Under the pieces are notes generated by a model that saw only the letters and a program-made list of their open reading frames with translations, was not told the origin of the DNA and did not search any database. Position numbers and translations under genes: made by a program. A stretch of DNA of 40,258 bases from Chrysophaeum taylorii (lineage: Eukaryota; Sar; Pelagophyceae; Pelagomonadales; Pelagomonadaceae). Where the stretch lies: the NCBI GenBank assembly GCA_029834535.1, contig JAQMWT010000611.1:1-40258 (forward strand). The letters are read 5' to 3'. Positions 10,300 to 18,783 of this stretch are shown here, in pieces. Numbering within the stretch: the stretch's first letter is position 1; every line of letters starts with the position of its first letter.

Positions 10300-10680
10300 T
10301 CGAGAAAGAAGAGATGATCATCGAGGCGAGGTAGAGTGGCGTGGAGCCGGTGTGAGGCATGATTTCCTCTGCCTCGGACAAGATCTGTCCGAATTCGCGG
10401 GTTTTGGCAACGGCGCGGGGGGGTGGGGATTGGTGGAGCGTCTCGGCAAAAATGTCGGCTCCCTTCAAAATCAAGAAAAGCAGTTGACGTCGTCGTAAAG
10501 GGAGGCGATTTGAAGCGGGGTGAAGCCATCGTCGCTCGTGGGCTCGTCGAGGTCGGCACCCGTGTCGATTAAGAGCAGGACGGACTCGACTGTGCCGTTG
10601 AGCGAGGCCAGGTGGAGGGGTGTCCAGCCGTCGGGTCGCGCCGAGCCGACCTCAATGGGCGCCCTTGTCGTTCAGTCGCA
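10300..10680 (-). pseudogene. Ankyrin-repeat fragment, antisense inside the gypsy-type element
   Basis: The minus strand encodes two consecutive ankyrin repeats: DGWTPLHLASLNGTVESVLL then LIDTGADLDEPTSDDG followed by FTPLQIASLY (about 10490-10640). After a frame change come LILKGADIFAET (about 10440-10475) and HTGSTPLYLASM (about 10330-10365). The T-P-L-x-x-A and G-A-D spacing is typical. No start, promoter or flanking exons were seen. Its orientation opposite to the retroelement suggests a captured host gene fragment. Confidence 0.75.
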
Positions 10681-10739
10681 CACTATACGACTCCAGAAAG
10701 ACCCAAACTCGCTTCTGCGAATGAGTCGTCATACGGCTC

Positions 10740-10870
10740 ACCATCACTGACGAGACGACGGTGCCCAACGTCGGCATCGTTGCGGACACCAACAAGCTTT
10801 TCCTCTTTGGGTGTCGCGACATCGAAGCCCTGGGGTCAGTCGTGGACTTCCCTAGGAGCCGAGCCGCATC
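10740..10870 (+). pseudogene. Possible aspartic protease remnant of the gypsy-type element
   Basis: The plus strand reads LTITDETTVPNVGIVADTNK then LFLFGCRDIEALGSVVDFP. The second part resembles the conserved ILG-R-D-L block near the end of retropepsins. The catalytic D-S/T-G was not found upstream, where the ankyrin fragment lies. The position, before the methyltransferase and RT, is right for a protease, but the call is tentative. Confidence 0.3.
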
Positions 10871-11724
10871 TTGTTGCACCGCTCGCAGACAGTGTACAAG
10901 CGGAGAACGATGACTTACGCGGACGAAGAGTTTCGGCCCCCAAGATGACCCGCCGCGCGCTTTACGAGGATGAGCCCATCATCGCGCCGATCTACACCCG
11001 ACAGCAAACCGCGATCGCCGAAGCAGAGCGCAACCGCGGCAAATGAATTTTACAGCCGGAATGGACTATCCAAGATCTGTGCCGGCCACCCCCCATTCGA
11101 TCCCTCGCAAGCGTGACGATCGGCGAAGCGCCCGATCTCCCAGACAACATGACGCACGTGTCGACGCAACCCTTGTGCACCTTCGCCAAGCGAACAGTGC
11201 TGGTGCAGTCCGGCCGCACTTCCAATGTACCCGTGACGCTTTCGCACTCGACGAAACCAGGACTCGCGTTTGTGACGACCCCGTTCGTGCACTGAGAACG
11301 TCGGCGTCGTAGCGGGAACTTGCTCGACTCACGACCCATCCGACCCACAGTCTGCCATCGTGGCCCTGTCGTCCACCGACGGCACTCCGACGACCCTCGT
11401 ACACGGCCATCGCATCGCGCAGGGCGATATCGTCCGCCGCGCCAAAAAACACCAGCGATCGACGACGACCCTGCAGGCGACTCGACCGAGGCCACAAGCG
11501 CCGCCGCGTTCTCAGTGTCAATCGCAAGCAACGAAGCGCGAGCCGGTAGCGAGCGACCACTGCTGCTCAAAAAGACCTCGGCCGTCGGCGACTCCGACGA
11601 GAAGACCTCCGACGGAGATGAGTCCACAGTCGCCGACGACGGATCAACGATCGTCCGTCGCCCTTCCCGAGAGGAAACCCGAGAGGACTTCCCGCAGCGC
11701 CATAGCCGGCTCGAGTGCGACCCT

Positions 11725-12700
11725 TTCACCCACACCTACGTGGTGGTGTGCTTCGCCGGCGTAGGCGGAGAAACCCTCGGAATGCAATGATGCAACGAGC
11801 GCCACGGGACTTACTTCCGCATTGTTCTGGCGATTGACTCTTCGACAACCGTGATCAAGGTCCATCAAGCTAACTTCCCTGACGTGCCGATCGTCCAGCA
11901 CACGCTCTGCGGATAGTACGAGACCACGCTCATCCTAATCGCGAGCTATCTGCCACCGGACAAAAGGGCAGACGCCTTCTTCTTCGTGGGCATGCCGCCA
12001 TGCGTGCACTCTTCCCGCACGAGCCTGATCCGACGCGATGTTGTTAAAGGTGTCACGGCGCAGGCTCGTCGAACAAGAACCCTCGCTCCTACCGGAAGTC
12101 GTTCGCCTGTACCCGCACATATACGTTACCGACTTCTTCGCGATCATGCCCGGGTTAATGAGCACGCGCAAGCGAATGTTGATATCGAGCCACCCACTCG
12201 CCTTTCCAGAAGTCGAGAAAACCTGCCCAAATCTGCAGAAAGCCTTCGGCGCTCAACTCGGCTACCCGAGCGAACAAGAGCTCCTCCAGATCAGCCACTT
12301 CGGGATTTGCCATTTCGCCACAGAACCGGCGTGCACGCAAACCCGACGGCCGTTACGAGTCGGTCCGCACCGCTACGCCAAACCGCTGACTGTGGAGATG
12401 ACCGCAAACCTCCTGACAATGCCAGCCGACTTCAATTGGCTGGATACTACAATCACGGATCGCTTCAAGCACCTCTCGTCCGTGATACCGCCCGACACGC
12501 TCGCCGCACTCGCGTTCCAGTTCCACAACCACGTGCCGCCATCTTGTCGGAACACCGGCCCTGTCCGCGACGACGCCTTTTGCCTCGTCAACGACCCGAG
12601 CGAGATAGTCCTCGCGTTTCCATCGGACACCACGGACCCGGACCAACCCGCTCTCAACGTCGTCGAGACCAACGTTCATTTCGAAACGAGAAATATATGA
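11725..12700 (+). pseudogene. Cytosine-5 DNA methyltransferase domain in the gypsy-type element
   Basis: C5 methyltransferases move a methyl group from S-adenosylmethionine to cytosine. Motif I is VVVCFAGVGGETLGM (11740-11784); the acidic SAM-binding strand is VLAIDSS (about 11824-11844), followed by HQANFPDVP; motif IV is FFFVGMPPCVHSS with the catalytic Cys codon at 12001-12003. A frame change near 12035 leads to TRKRMLISSHPL (motif VIII, about 12155-12195), then KPLTVEMTANLLTMPADF (motif IX, about 12379-12432) and LSSVIPPDTLAALA (motif X, about 12476-12517). In-frame stops occur at 11788-11790 and 11914-11916. No clear ENV motif (VI) was seen and the distance from PPC to motif VIII is short, suggesting a deletion. 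It lies between the protease position and RT in the same orientation, so it is part of the retroelement polyprotein. Not functional in this copy. Confidence 0.85.
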
Positions 12701-13039
12701 CCCGGTCACGTGGAAGATGCCTGAACCTCGCGTTCCGCAGGACAAGACGCGCCGGAAACGTGGCATTCTTATCCAGCGAGGGACCCACCCGACGCCGATT
12801 CGTTCATCATAGCATTCCAACACGCACGACAAACGGAGCAGAGAAACAAAAGTAGGCCCTGAGTTCGCTTCAAATACGAGGAAAAGCTCGATGGATGCGC
12901 CGCGCGACGAAGATGGAGCGCGGCTGCCGCAACCCCCCGAGCACCTGAAGGAGGACAACGAAGCTATGAAGGTCAAGATCCCGACCAAAGAAGAGGTAGA
13001 GAAAGCCGGCGGGAAACTAGGAATCCGAACCATCCGCAC

Positions 13040-14480
13040 TTGGACGAAGATGCGAAGCTGATGCCGACACACTGTGTCCGGTACGCCTGGGCGTTCTTCG
13101 GTCTCATTAAGATGCCCGTCGATTCATCTCCGGTGTCGTTGCGGTTCAAAGATCAAAACTCAAAGTCGATCAAGATGACGCCCTATCGATTGACGCCCTC
13201 CAAACTCGAGTGCTTGCGCAAGCAGATCGAAGAGCGGTGCCGAGATGGAGTGGTTCGCTCGGCTAACTCGCCGTGGGGATTTCCTGTCCCCGTGCTGCCG
13301 AAGAGAGGAGCGGAGATCGGAACCTCCAGCGCCTTTCGTGCCCCCCTCGACCTCCGGCAACTCAACGATCAGCTAGCCGATGACAGCTGGCCCAACGTGC
13401 GTCAAGGCGACGCACTAGCCTACCTCGCCAGCCGAAGATGGTGCACTTCGCTCGATATTAGACGGGGCTATCACAACCTCCGGTTGGACCCCGACGCTCA
13501 AGATGCCGTCACCATGGTTATTAGCCCTCTTGGCGCGCACAGCTTTTTGCGACTACCACTCAGAGTGAAGACCGCCGGAGCCCTGTTCTGCGAGCAAATG
13601 ACTAGCGACCTGTCGAAGTGGATGTGTAGTGATTTGATCGCACTCATTGACAATATCATGATGGGCACAGGCGACATTCACAGCCACGTCCAGTGCTTCA
13701 TCGATGTCACCTCGCACGGAAAGGCTACAGTGGTCGCACCTCCAAGTTCCACCTCCTCCAAGACGAAATCGAATTTCTCGGACGCATATCGACCCCGAAG
13801 CTTTGAAGCCGAACCCCAAGACGCTGAACGCTTTGCGGAAGATGCTCATTTCAGGCACTCTCTCTGGGACTTCGATCCGGTCCTTCAAAGGCATGTCCAA
13901 CTACTACCAACGGTATGTCAAGGACTACTCGAAGATCGCGGAACCGCTGCGCCAATTCTATCTCGATGACATTCACTTCAATTGGACGCCCGAGTGCCAG
14001 AAGGCCTGGGACACGATTATCGAAGCATTGGTCGAGTCACGCAGAGTGTGCCATCCTAACTTCGACTTGCCGTTTCAGATCAGATCCGACGCCTCAAAGG
14101 ATGGGCTTGGCGCCTACCTTTTCCAGGTCGCGTCCAAGTCGAAGACGATAGCCGAGCCAAAACGCGGGAAGAACACCTCATCGAATACTGGAGTCGGGCC
14201 GTTAAAAAGGAGATGCGCCAACACGCCGCCTCGAACTTTTTGCCGGCATCTTGTCTCTTGTCTCTGGAGCACTTCCGACCGTACATCGAAGGACACCTCA
14301 CTATTCTGGAGACGGACCACCGCAACCTGACCTTCCTGCGCAACACGACGCTAAAGTCTAGACAGCTCGCCCGCTGGGCGATGTGCCTCGCCAACTTCGA
14401 CCCGGAGCTTGGCTACAAGCCGGGCAAGTCCCCTGGCATGAACATCCCTGATTGCCTGTCGCGCAGCCGAATCGACCATA
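13040..14480 (+). pseudogene. Ty3/gypsy reverse transcriptase and RNase H
   Basis: Frame 13040-13969 holds RT: PYRLTPSKLECLRKQIEE (about 13180-13235), DGVVRSANSPWGFPVPVLPK, DLRQLNDQ, SLDIRRGYHNLRLD (about 13449-13490), and the catalytic box as LIDNIMM (13643-13663). The usual Y-x-D-D has become I-D-N, losing the second metal-binding Asp. A shift leads into 13704-14330 with FKGMSNYYQRYVKDYSKIAE and FQIRSDASKDGLGAYLFQ (RNase H start), then a further shift to EHFRPYIEG...ILETDHRNL and NIPDCLSRS (14213-14475), the usual end of a gypsy RNase H. RT/RNase H upstream of integrase defines the gypsy order. Inactive by frameshift and active-site loss. Confidence 0.9.
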
Positions 14481-14762
14481 TGATCGAGACCGATGAGTTT
14501 GGAGAGCCTCTCAACCACCCGTATTTGGTCGTGCAAGAACTGCCCAAGACCAACGACGACGACGACGGCAAGCCGATCCCTGGCCGTCACGTGACTTTGT
14601 CCTTTATCACCACGGACATCCCCGAAGAAGAGGAGGATCCCCGAGACGATCCTTGTACCTTATGCGTCGCAAGCGCTACGCGACAACGCTAGAAAGCTCG
14701 GATACATATCCAACAGCATCCTCTTCACGACGCCGCCATCGGCGTAGGCTCACCCAGCCGTC

Positions 14763-15720
14763 GTGCAAGCCTACGTCGACGGTATCCCTCAGAACTTTAA
14801 CCCGAGCGAGATCGCCGAAGCACAGAAGACCGACGACACCTGTGGGTTGATCCGCGACCAGATGGCCAATGGTCACTCTTTTCGTAAGTACGGGCACTGT
14901 CGCTTCGAGATCATCAGCGGCGTGCTGTACCGGATCGCCGCCGACCTGCGCCCGATGATAGTAGCTCCCGCAACGTCGCGCCAGAAGATCATTCGACTCC
15001 ATCACGACAGCCCCGTCAACCATATGGGTCGTGAGAGCACCTACCGCACCAACTCGGAAAGTTTTTTGGTGGCCGCACGTGTCGAACGACGTCGGGAACT
15101 TTACACACCGATGCCTCGTCTGCCAGAAAGCGACCAATGACTCGTACGGACGCTCTGACAGACACCAAGAACGCTCTTCGTTTCTACACCCAAGTGGTCG
15201 CCGAAGCTCATCAGAAGGCCAAGCAAACGCAGAAGCTGCTCTACGACGCTGACCACGTCGACGTCGCGTACGCCGAAGTATCGCGCGTTCTCCTGTACAT
15301 CCCCAAACCTCAAAACAAGCAGCGCCCCGAGTGGCGTGGACCCTTCCTTATCACCAAGCAGATCTCGCCAGTCACGTAAAAGATCAAGTCCCTCGATGAC
15401 CGTGCCGAAGAACGCGTCGTTCACGTCCAACAGACCACTCCCGCCTCGGTACCGCCGATCGTCGACACCGCCGCTCCTCAACCGCCCCATGTCCCACGTC
15501 ACGACTACCAGCGCGGCCGTCTCATCGTCCTCCGGATTCCCGACTTCAAGGATCGCAACTGGCGTTCCAAACTCCACGTCGCTGAGATTTACGAGTCCGA
15601 CGAGTCCTACGACTGGGAGATCGACCGTCTCGCTCTCCGCACGTTGATCTCGGCAAAGATGAGAACATCCGGAATTATAAGCCGGCGTCGCACCTTCTCG
15701 ACCGACAGCTCAAGCCTGAA
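14763..15720 (+). pseudogene. Integrase remnant: zinc finger and C-terminus, catalytic core missing
   Basis: The frame from 14763 reads KIIRLHHDSPVNHMGRESTY (about 14985-15045), the HHCC finger start; the continuation FFWWPHVSNDVGNFTHRCLVCQ-type sequence with the C-x-x-C is in the next frame (about 15060-15125). The following frame (15137-15379) starts at once with post-core sequence (ALRFYTQVVAEAHQKAKQT) and the GPY/F-type block EWRGPFLITKQISPVT (about 15330-15375). The roughly 150-residue DDE core that should lie between them is absent, so there is a deletion near 15135-15145. Downstream frames to 15720 are basic and Ser-rich and not assigned. Confidence 0.8.
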
Positions 15721-15988
15721 TTAAAAACGGTCGAAGGTCGCAGAGTCAATCTCAAGAAAAACATTACTACCAACTGTGCCCCTTGTGTCAAAGATTTCGC
15801 AACCCGCGAGACCGATGTCCTTATTCACGGGTTCACCCTTTACAGTGGCAAAGTACCCGAAAAGATCGCCGCTCGCGTCTACGATCTCCTCTCTTATCGA
15901 GAGAAACTTCGATGCAAGTCTCTCCGCAAATCCTCCAAGAAAAACCGTTGAGGCCTGCGCGCTGAAACAAACCCTGGGAGGGGAGGCC

Positions 15989-16366
15989 TGCAACGGCAAT
16001 TCTTGCTTTTAGCCTTACTCTAAATATTTTGCCGTTAGCTTTACCCTAAATTTCACTCCTTGCCCTGCTTGCACACCTTATCATAGCCTTTTCCACCCCA
16101 CGCCCCTAGTAATTGTCAGAGAAACCTACATTTGTTTCATCCATCCTCGGACCCTACGTCAGCATCCCTCCTTGAGGGTAATTTAGCCCTAATTTTCACC
16201 ATAAATTATTTGTCGTCTCGTGCGTTGAGATGGCGGTCTGTTGTTGACTTCTGCGAGGCGGAAAGAGAAAGAAGCCGATCCCTGTTCGGAATCACCGTGC
16301 TCTACGAGGATCTCGGCCGAGTCAGGGCCATAAGCGGACGCCCCCCATTTCTTTCCTGCCGTCGCA
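15989..16366 (+). repeat. Right LTR of the gypsy-type element
   Basis: It begins TGCAACGGCAATTC directly after a purine tract (gggaggggagg, 15976-15986), the expected polypurine primer, and ends CTGCCGTCGCA. It is longer than the left LTR (about 378 versus 257 bp) and similar to it mainly in its last 150 bp. Confidence 0.75.
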
Positions 16367-16525
16367 ATGAGACGATATATCTAGACCGCGGATTTCTCAA
16401 GAACTCACGACGAATGGAGAGAAATCTGCTGCCTCTTACCCTTATCCGTCCGTTGAGAACGTGACCTCTTCCTTACCCTTCTTCTTCCTTTCTACACAGT
16501 CAATTAGTACTCTGACATGTGCAGG

Positions 16526-16860
16526 CCAGTAAGTTCACCTAGTCCGAATCTCTAACCCCAGTAAGTTCACCTGGTCCCAGTAAGTTCACCTGGTCAGTAA
16601 GTTTACCTAGTCCAAATCTCTAACCCCAGTAAGTTCGGCGTAAACCAACTCGTGCTCACACCCACTCCTTTGAGCTCGTCGCTCTCACCCCCGCCAGTCC
16701 AAGCTGCTTTGATCCGCACGCGCCGCCAATCCTTGAGTTTACTCTAAAAAACCCAGTAAGCTCACCTGGTCTCAGTAAGCTCACCTGGTCACTGTATTCA
16801 CATAGTCCCAATCTCTAACCCCAGTAAGTTCATCTTGTCCCAGTAAGTTCACCTACAGTG
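16526..16860. repeat. 3' subterminal short-repeat array of Helitron copy 2
   Basis: At least eight imperfect copies of the AGTAAGTTCACCTGGTCC unit, with the spacer atctctaacccc repeated several times and a single non-repeat block (about 16640-16745) shared with copies 1 and 3. Confidence 0.75.
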
Positions 16861-17470
16861 CGCGTGTAGACGCCGGGAGGGGGCTTGTCGGTATTGCGCA
16901 GCACGTGTGGGGTAGGGTGGAGTCGTCGACTCAGAAGAGCATATTCTCGGGGCTGCCGATCGACAGAGAGCCACGTAGCGCTGGACGTGACAGAAGACGG
17001 GCTTGGGCAAGAGGACGCCGACCTCGCGGGGCGTCTGGCCCTGGCTCTTGTTGATCGTTTGGCGTAGGCGGGCCTTAAGGGATACAGGTTGGAGGAGCCT
17101 CGGTGATAACGACACGATCGATCATGTATCTGGTACCGTTACAGTGGCCGTGGGACGGGTCGAGGTTGCGAAGACCTTAAGCTCGCGCTCAAAGTCAGCA
17201 TGCCGTTGGTTGTCAGGGAGTTGAAAACTCGACTGTAAAGAGCGAGGCGTCGTCTTCCGACCCAACCTAGTCTCCCGAAAAAGAACTCCGACGCCTCATC
17301 TCCGGGGAAAAAAGGCCGCGGTCATGCGCGCGTTGTCAGCATCGACAACATCGTTTCGACGGGGCGTGAGAATGGCGCGCTGAAAGAGCCGCCGCGGGTC
17401 GTGGAAATAGTCTGCGAGGTCGCCGTAGACGGCTTGGAGGATCAATGGCTGACTCGCGGGCCTATCTGAT
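16855..17470 (-). pseudogene. Helitron helicase C-terminal fragment (copy 2)
   Basis: On the minus strand, 16849-17115 reads LKARLRQTINKSQGQTPREV then GVLLPKPVFCHVQRYVALCR, the last conserved blocks of a Helitron/Pif1 helicase. NLDPSHGHCNGTR lies in the next frame near 17125-17170. Upstream of this, AILTPRRNDVVDADNA (about 17325-17375) is the conserved A-I-L-x-P-x-N-x-x-V block. The three frames show decay. No Rep domain. Confidence 0.85.
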
Positions 17471-17639
17471 CCTTACCCTAACCCGATTGACAAACACACA
17501 CACCCCCCTCTTAACAATCCTAACTACTAATCGACAGATGTTTGTCTGTTTGTCTGTTTGTCTGTCCCTCGATTTAGGGTAAGGATCAGATAGGCGCGAG
17601 AGTAAGGATCAGGTAGGCGCGAGAGCCAGACAGTGATCC

Positions 17640-18215
17640 TCCAAGCCGTCTACGGCGACCTCGCAGACTATTTCCACGACCCGCGGCGGCTCTTTCAGCG
17701 CGCCATTCTCACGCCCCGTCGAAACGATGTTGTCGATGCTGACAACGCGCGCATGACCGCGGCCTTTTTTTCCCGGAGACGAGGCGTCGGAGTTCTTTTC
17801 GGCTGACTAGGCTGGGTCGGAAGACGACGCCTCGCTCTCAAGAGTCGAGTTTTGAACTCCCCAACAACCAACGGCATGCTGACTTTGATCGCGAGCTTAA
17901 AGTCTTCGCAACCTCGACCCGTCGCACGGCCACTGCAACGGTACCAGATACATGATGCAACGGTACCAGATACATGATCGATCGTGTCGTTGTCACCGAG
18001 GCTCCTCCAACCTGTATCCCGTAAGGCCCGCCGACGCCAAACGATCACCAAGAGCCAGGGCCAGACGCCCCGCGAGGTCGGCGTCCTCTTGGCGAAGCCC
18101 GTCTTCTGCCACGTCCAGCTCTACGTGGCTCTCTGTCGATCGGCAACCCCGAGGATATCCTCTTCTGAGTCGACGACTCCACCCTACCCCACACGTGCTG
18201 CGCAATACCGATAAG
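17640..18215 (+). pseudogene. Helitron helicase C-terminal fragment (copy 3)
   Basis: Plus strand: LADYFHDPRRLFQRAILTPR (about 17660-17718), LRNLDPSHGHCNGTR (about 17904-17950), QTITKSQGQTPREVGV (about 18035-18083) and VFCHVQLYVALCR (about 18101-18140). A local tandem duplication of about 24 bp (gcaacggtaccagatacatgat, 17936-17978) disturbs the block after CNGTR and is absent from copies 1 and 2. Confidence 0.85.
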
Positions 18216-18239
18216 CCCCCTCCCGGCGTCTACACGCGC

Positions 18240-18585
18240 ACTGTAGGTGAACTTACTGGGACCAGGTGAACTTACTGGTTTTTGAGATTGGGACTAGGTG
18301 AACTTAGTGACCAGGTGAACTTACTGGGATCAAGTGAACTTACTGGGGTTTTTAGAGTGAACGCAACGGCTAGCGGCGTGTACGGATCAAAGCAGCTTAG
18401 ATTGGCGGAGGTGAGAGCGACGAGCTCGAAGGAGAGTGGGGTGAGTAGATGTGAGCACGAGTGGGCTTACGCCGAACTTACTGGGGTTAGAGATTGGGAC
18501 TAGGTGAACTTACTGGGACCAGGTGAACTTACTGGGGTTAGAGATTGGGACCAGGTGAACTTACTGGCGAACTTACTGGCCTGCA
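18240..18585. repeat. 3' subterminal short-repeat array of Helitron copy 3
   Basis: About nine copies of GGTGAACTTACTGGGACC or close variants, in inverted orientation relative to the arrays at 126-385 and 16526-16860, with the same unique block (gctagcggcgtgtacggatc and onward) in the middle. Confidence 0.75.
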
Positions 18586-18783
18586 CTTGTCGACATTTAA
18601 AGACAAACAAACAAACAGACAGACAGACAAACGTCTGTCGATTAGTAGTAAGGATTTGTGCTCAAGCTCATCTTCATGGTCTAGCGCGCCCCGAGGTATG
18701 TAGCACTATACACTTAACCTTTCTCGTGTAGTTCTAGATGCCGCCTGTCGTGTTCTGAGGATATACGGAACATACCTTTCATT

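Larger units (their letters stand above)
9299..11700 (+). other. Degenerate middle of the gypsy-type element
   Basis: Many short frames on both strands with no single long one. Contents recognised are an antisense ankyrin-repeat fragment (10300-10680) and a stretch resembling the end of an aspartic protease (10740-10870). The segment 11040-11700 encodes Thr/Ser/Asp-rich sequence leading into the methyltransferase; its last frame (11320-11790) runs directly into methyltransferase motif I. Confidence 0.45.
5948..16366 (+). mobile_element. Ty3/gypsy-type LTR retrotransposon carrying a DNA methyltransferase domain
   Basis: It is bounded by related LTRs (5948-6204 and 15989-16366). Interior order on the plus strand is Gag-like coiled coil, acidic ORF, unassigned stretch with an antisense ankyrin fragment, possible protease, cytosine-5 methyltransferase, RT, RNase H, integrase zinc finger and integrase C-terminus. 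RT before IN is the gypsy order. All modules carry stops or frameshifts, the RT has lost one catalytic Asp and the integrase core is gone, so this copy is dead. No target duplication is evident (ggaac left, atgag right). About 60 bp of unique sequence (16367-16426) separates it from the copia element. Confidence 0.85.
17518..18589 (+). mobile_element. Helitron-like element, copy 3, nested inside copy 2
   Basis: It starts TCCTAACTACTAATCGAC and ends CCTGCACTTG, 1072 bp, flanked by ...ttaacaa and tcgacattt (A before, T after). Copy 1 has the unoccupied form of this site (cccccttagcag|tcgacattt, about 1105-1120). A small hairpin CAGATGTTTGTCTG lies near the 5' end (about 17536-17549). It contains only a helicase C-terminus and the 3' repeat array, so it is a compact non-autonomous unit. 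Insertion in opposite orientation makes 16516-17517 and 17518-18589 a large imperfect palindrome. Confidence 0.82.
16516..18654 (-). mobile_element. Helitron-like element, copy 2, inserted in the copia LTR
   Basis: Read on the minus strand it begins TCCTTACTACTAATCGAC (18654 downward) after an A and ends CCTGCACATG (16516) before a T. The unoccupied site is gtactctga|tttgtgctc at 33916-33931 in the right LTR. Precise insertion between A and T without target duplication, and the 5' TC, are Helitron hallmarks; the 3' CATG departs from canonical CTRR. It contains a helicase C-terminus (16855-17470) and is itself interrupted by copy 3. Confidence 0.85.

Noticed and set aside
16516..18589. Large palindrome as a replication origin or CRISPR-like array
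   Set aside because: It is explained by two Helitron copies in opposite orientation; the short repeats are degenerate and have no regular unique spacers.
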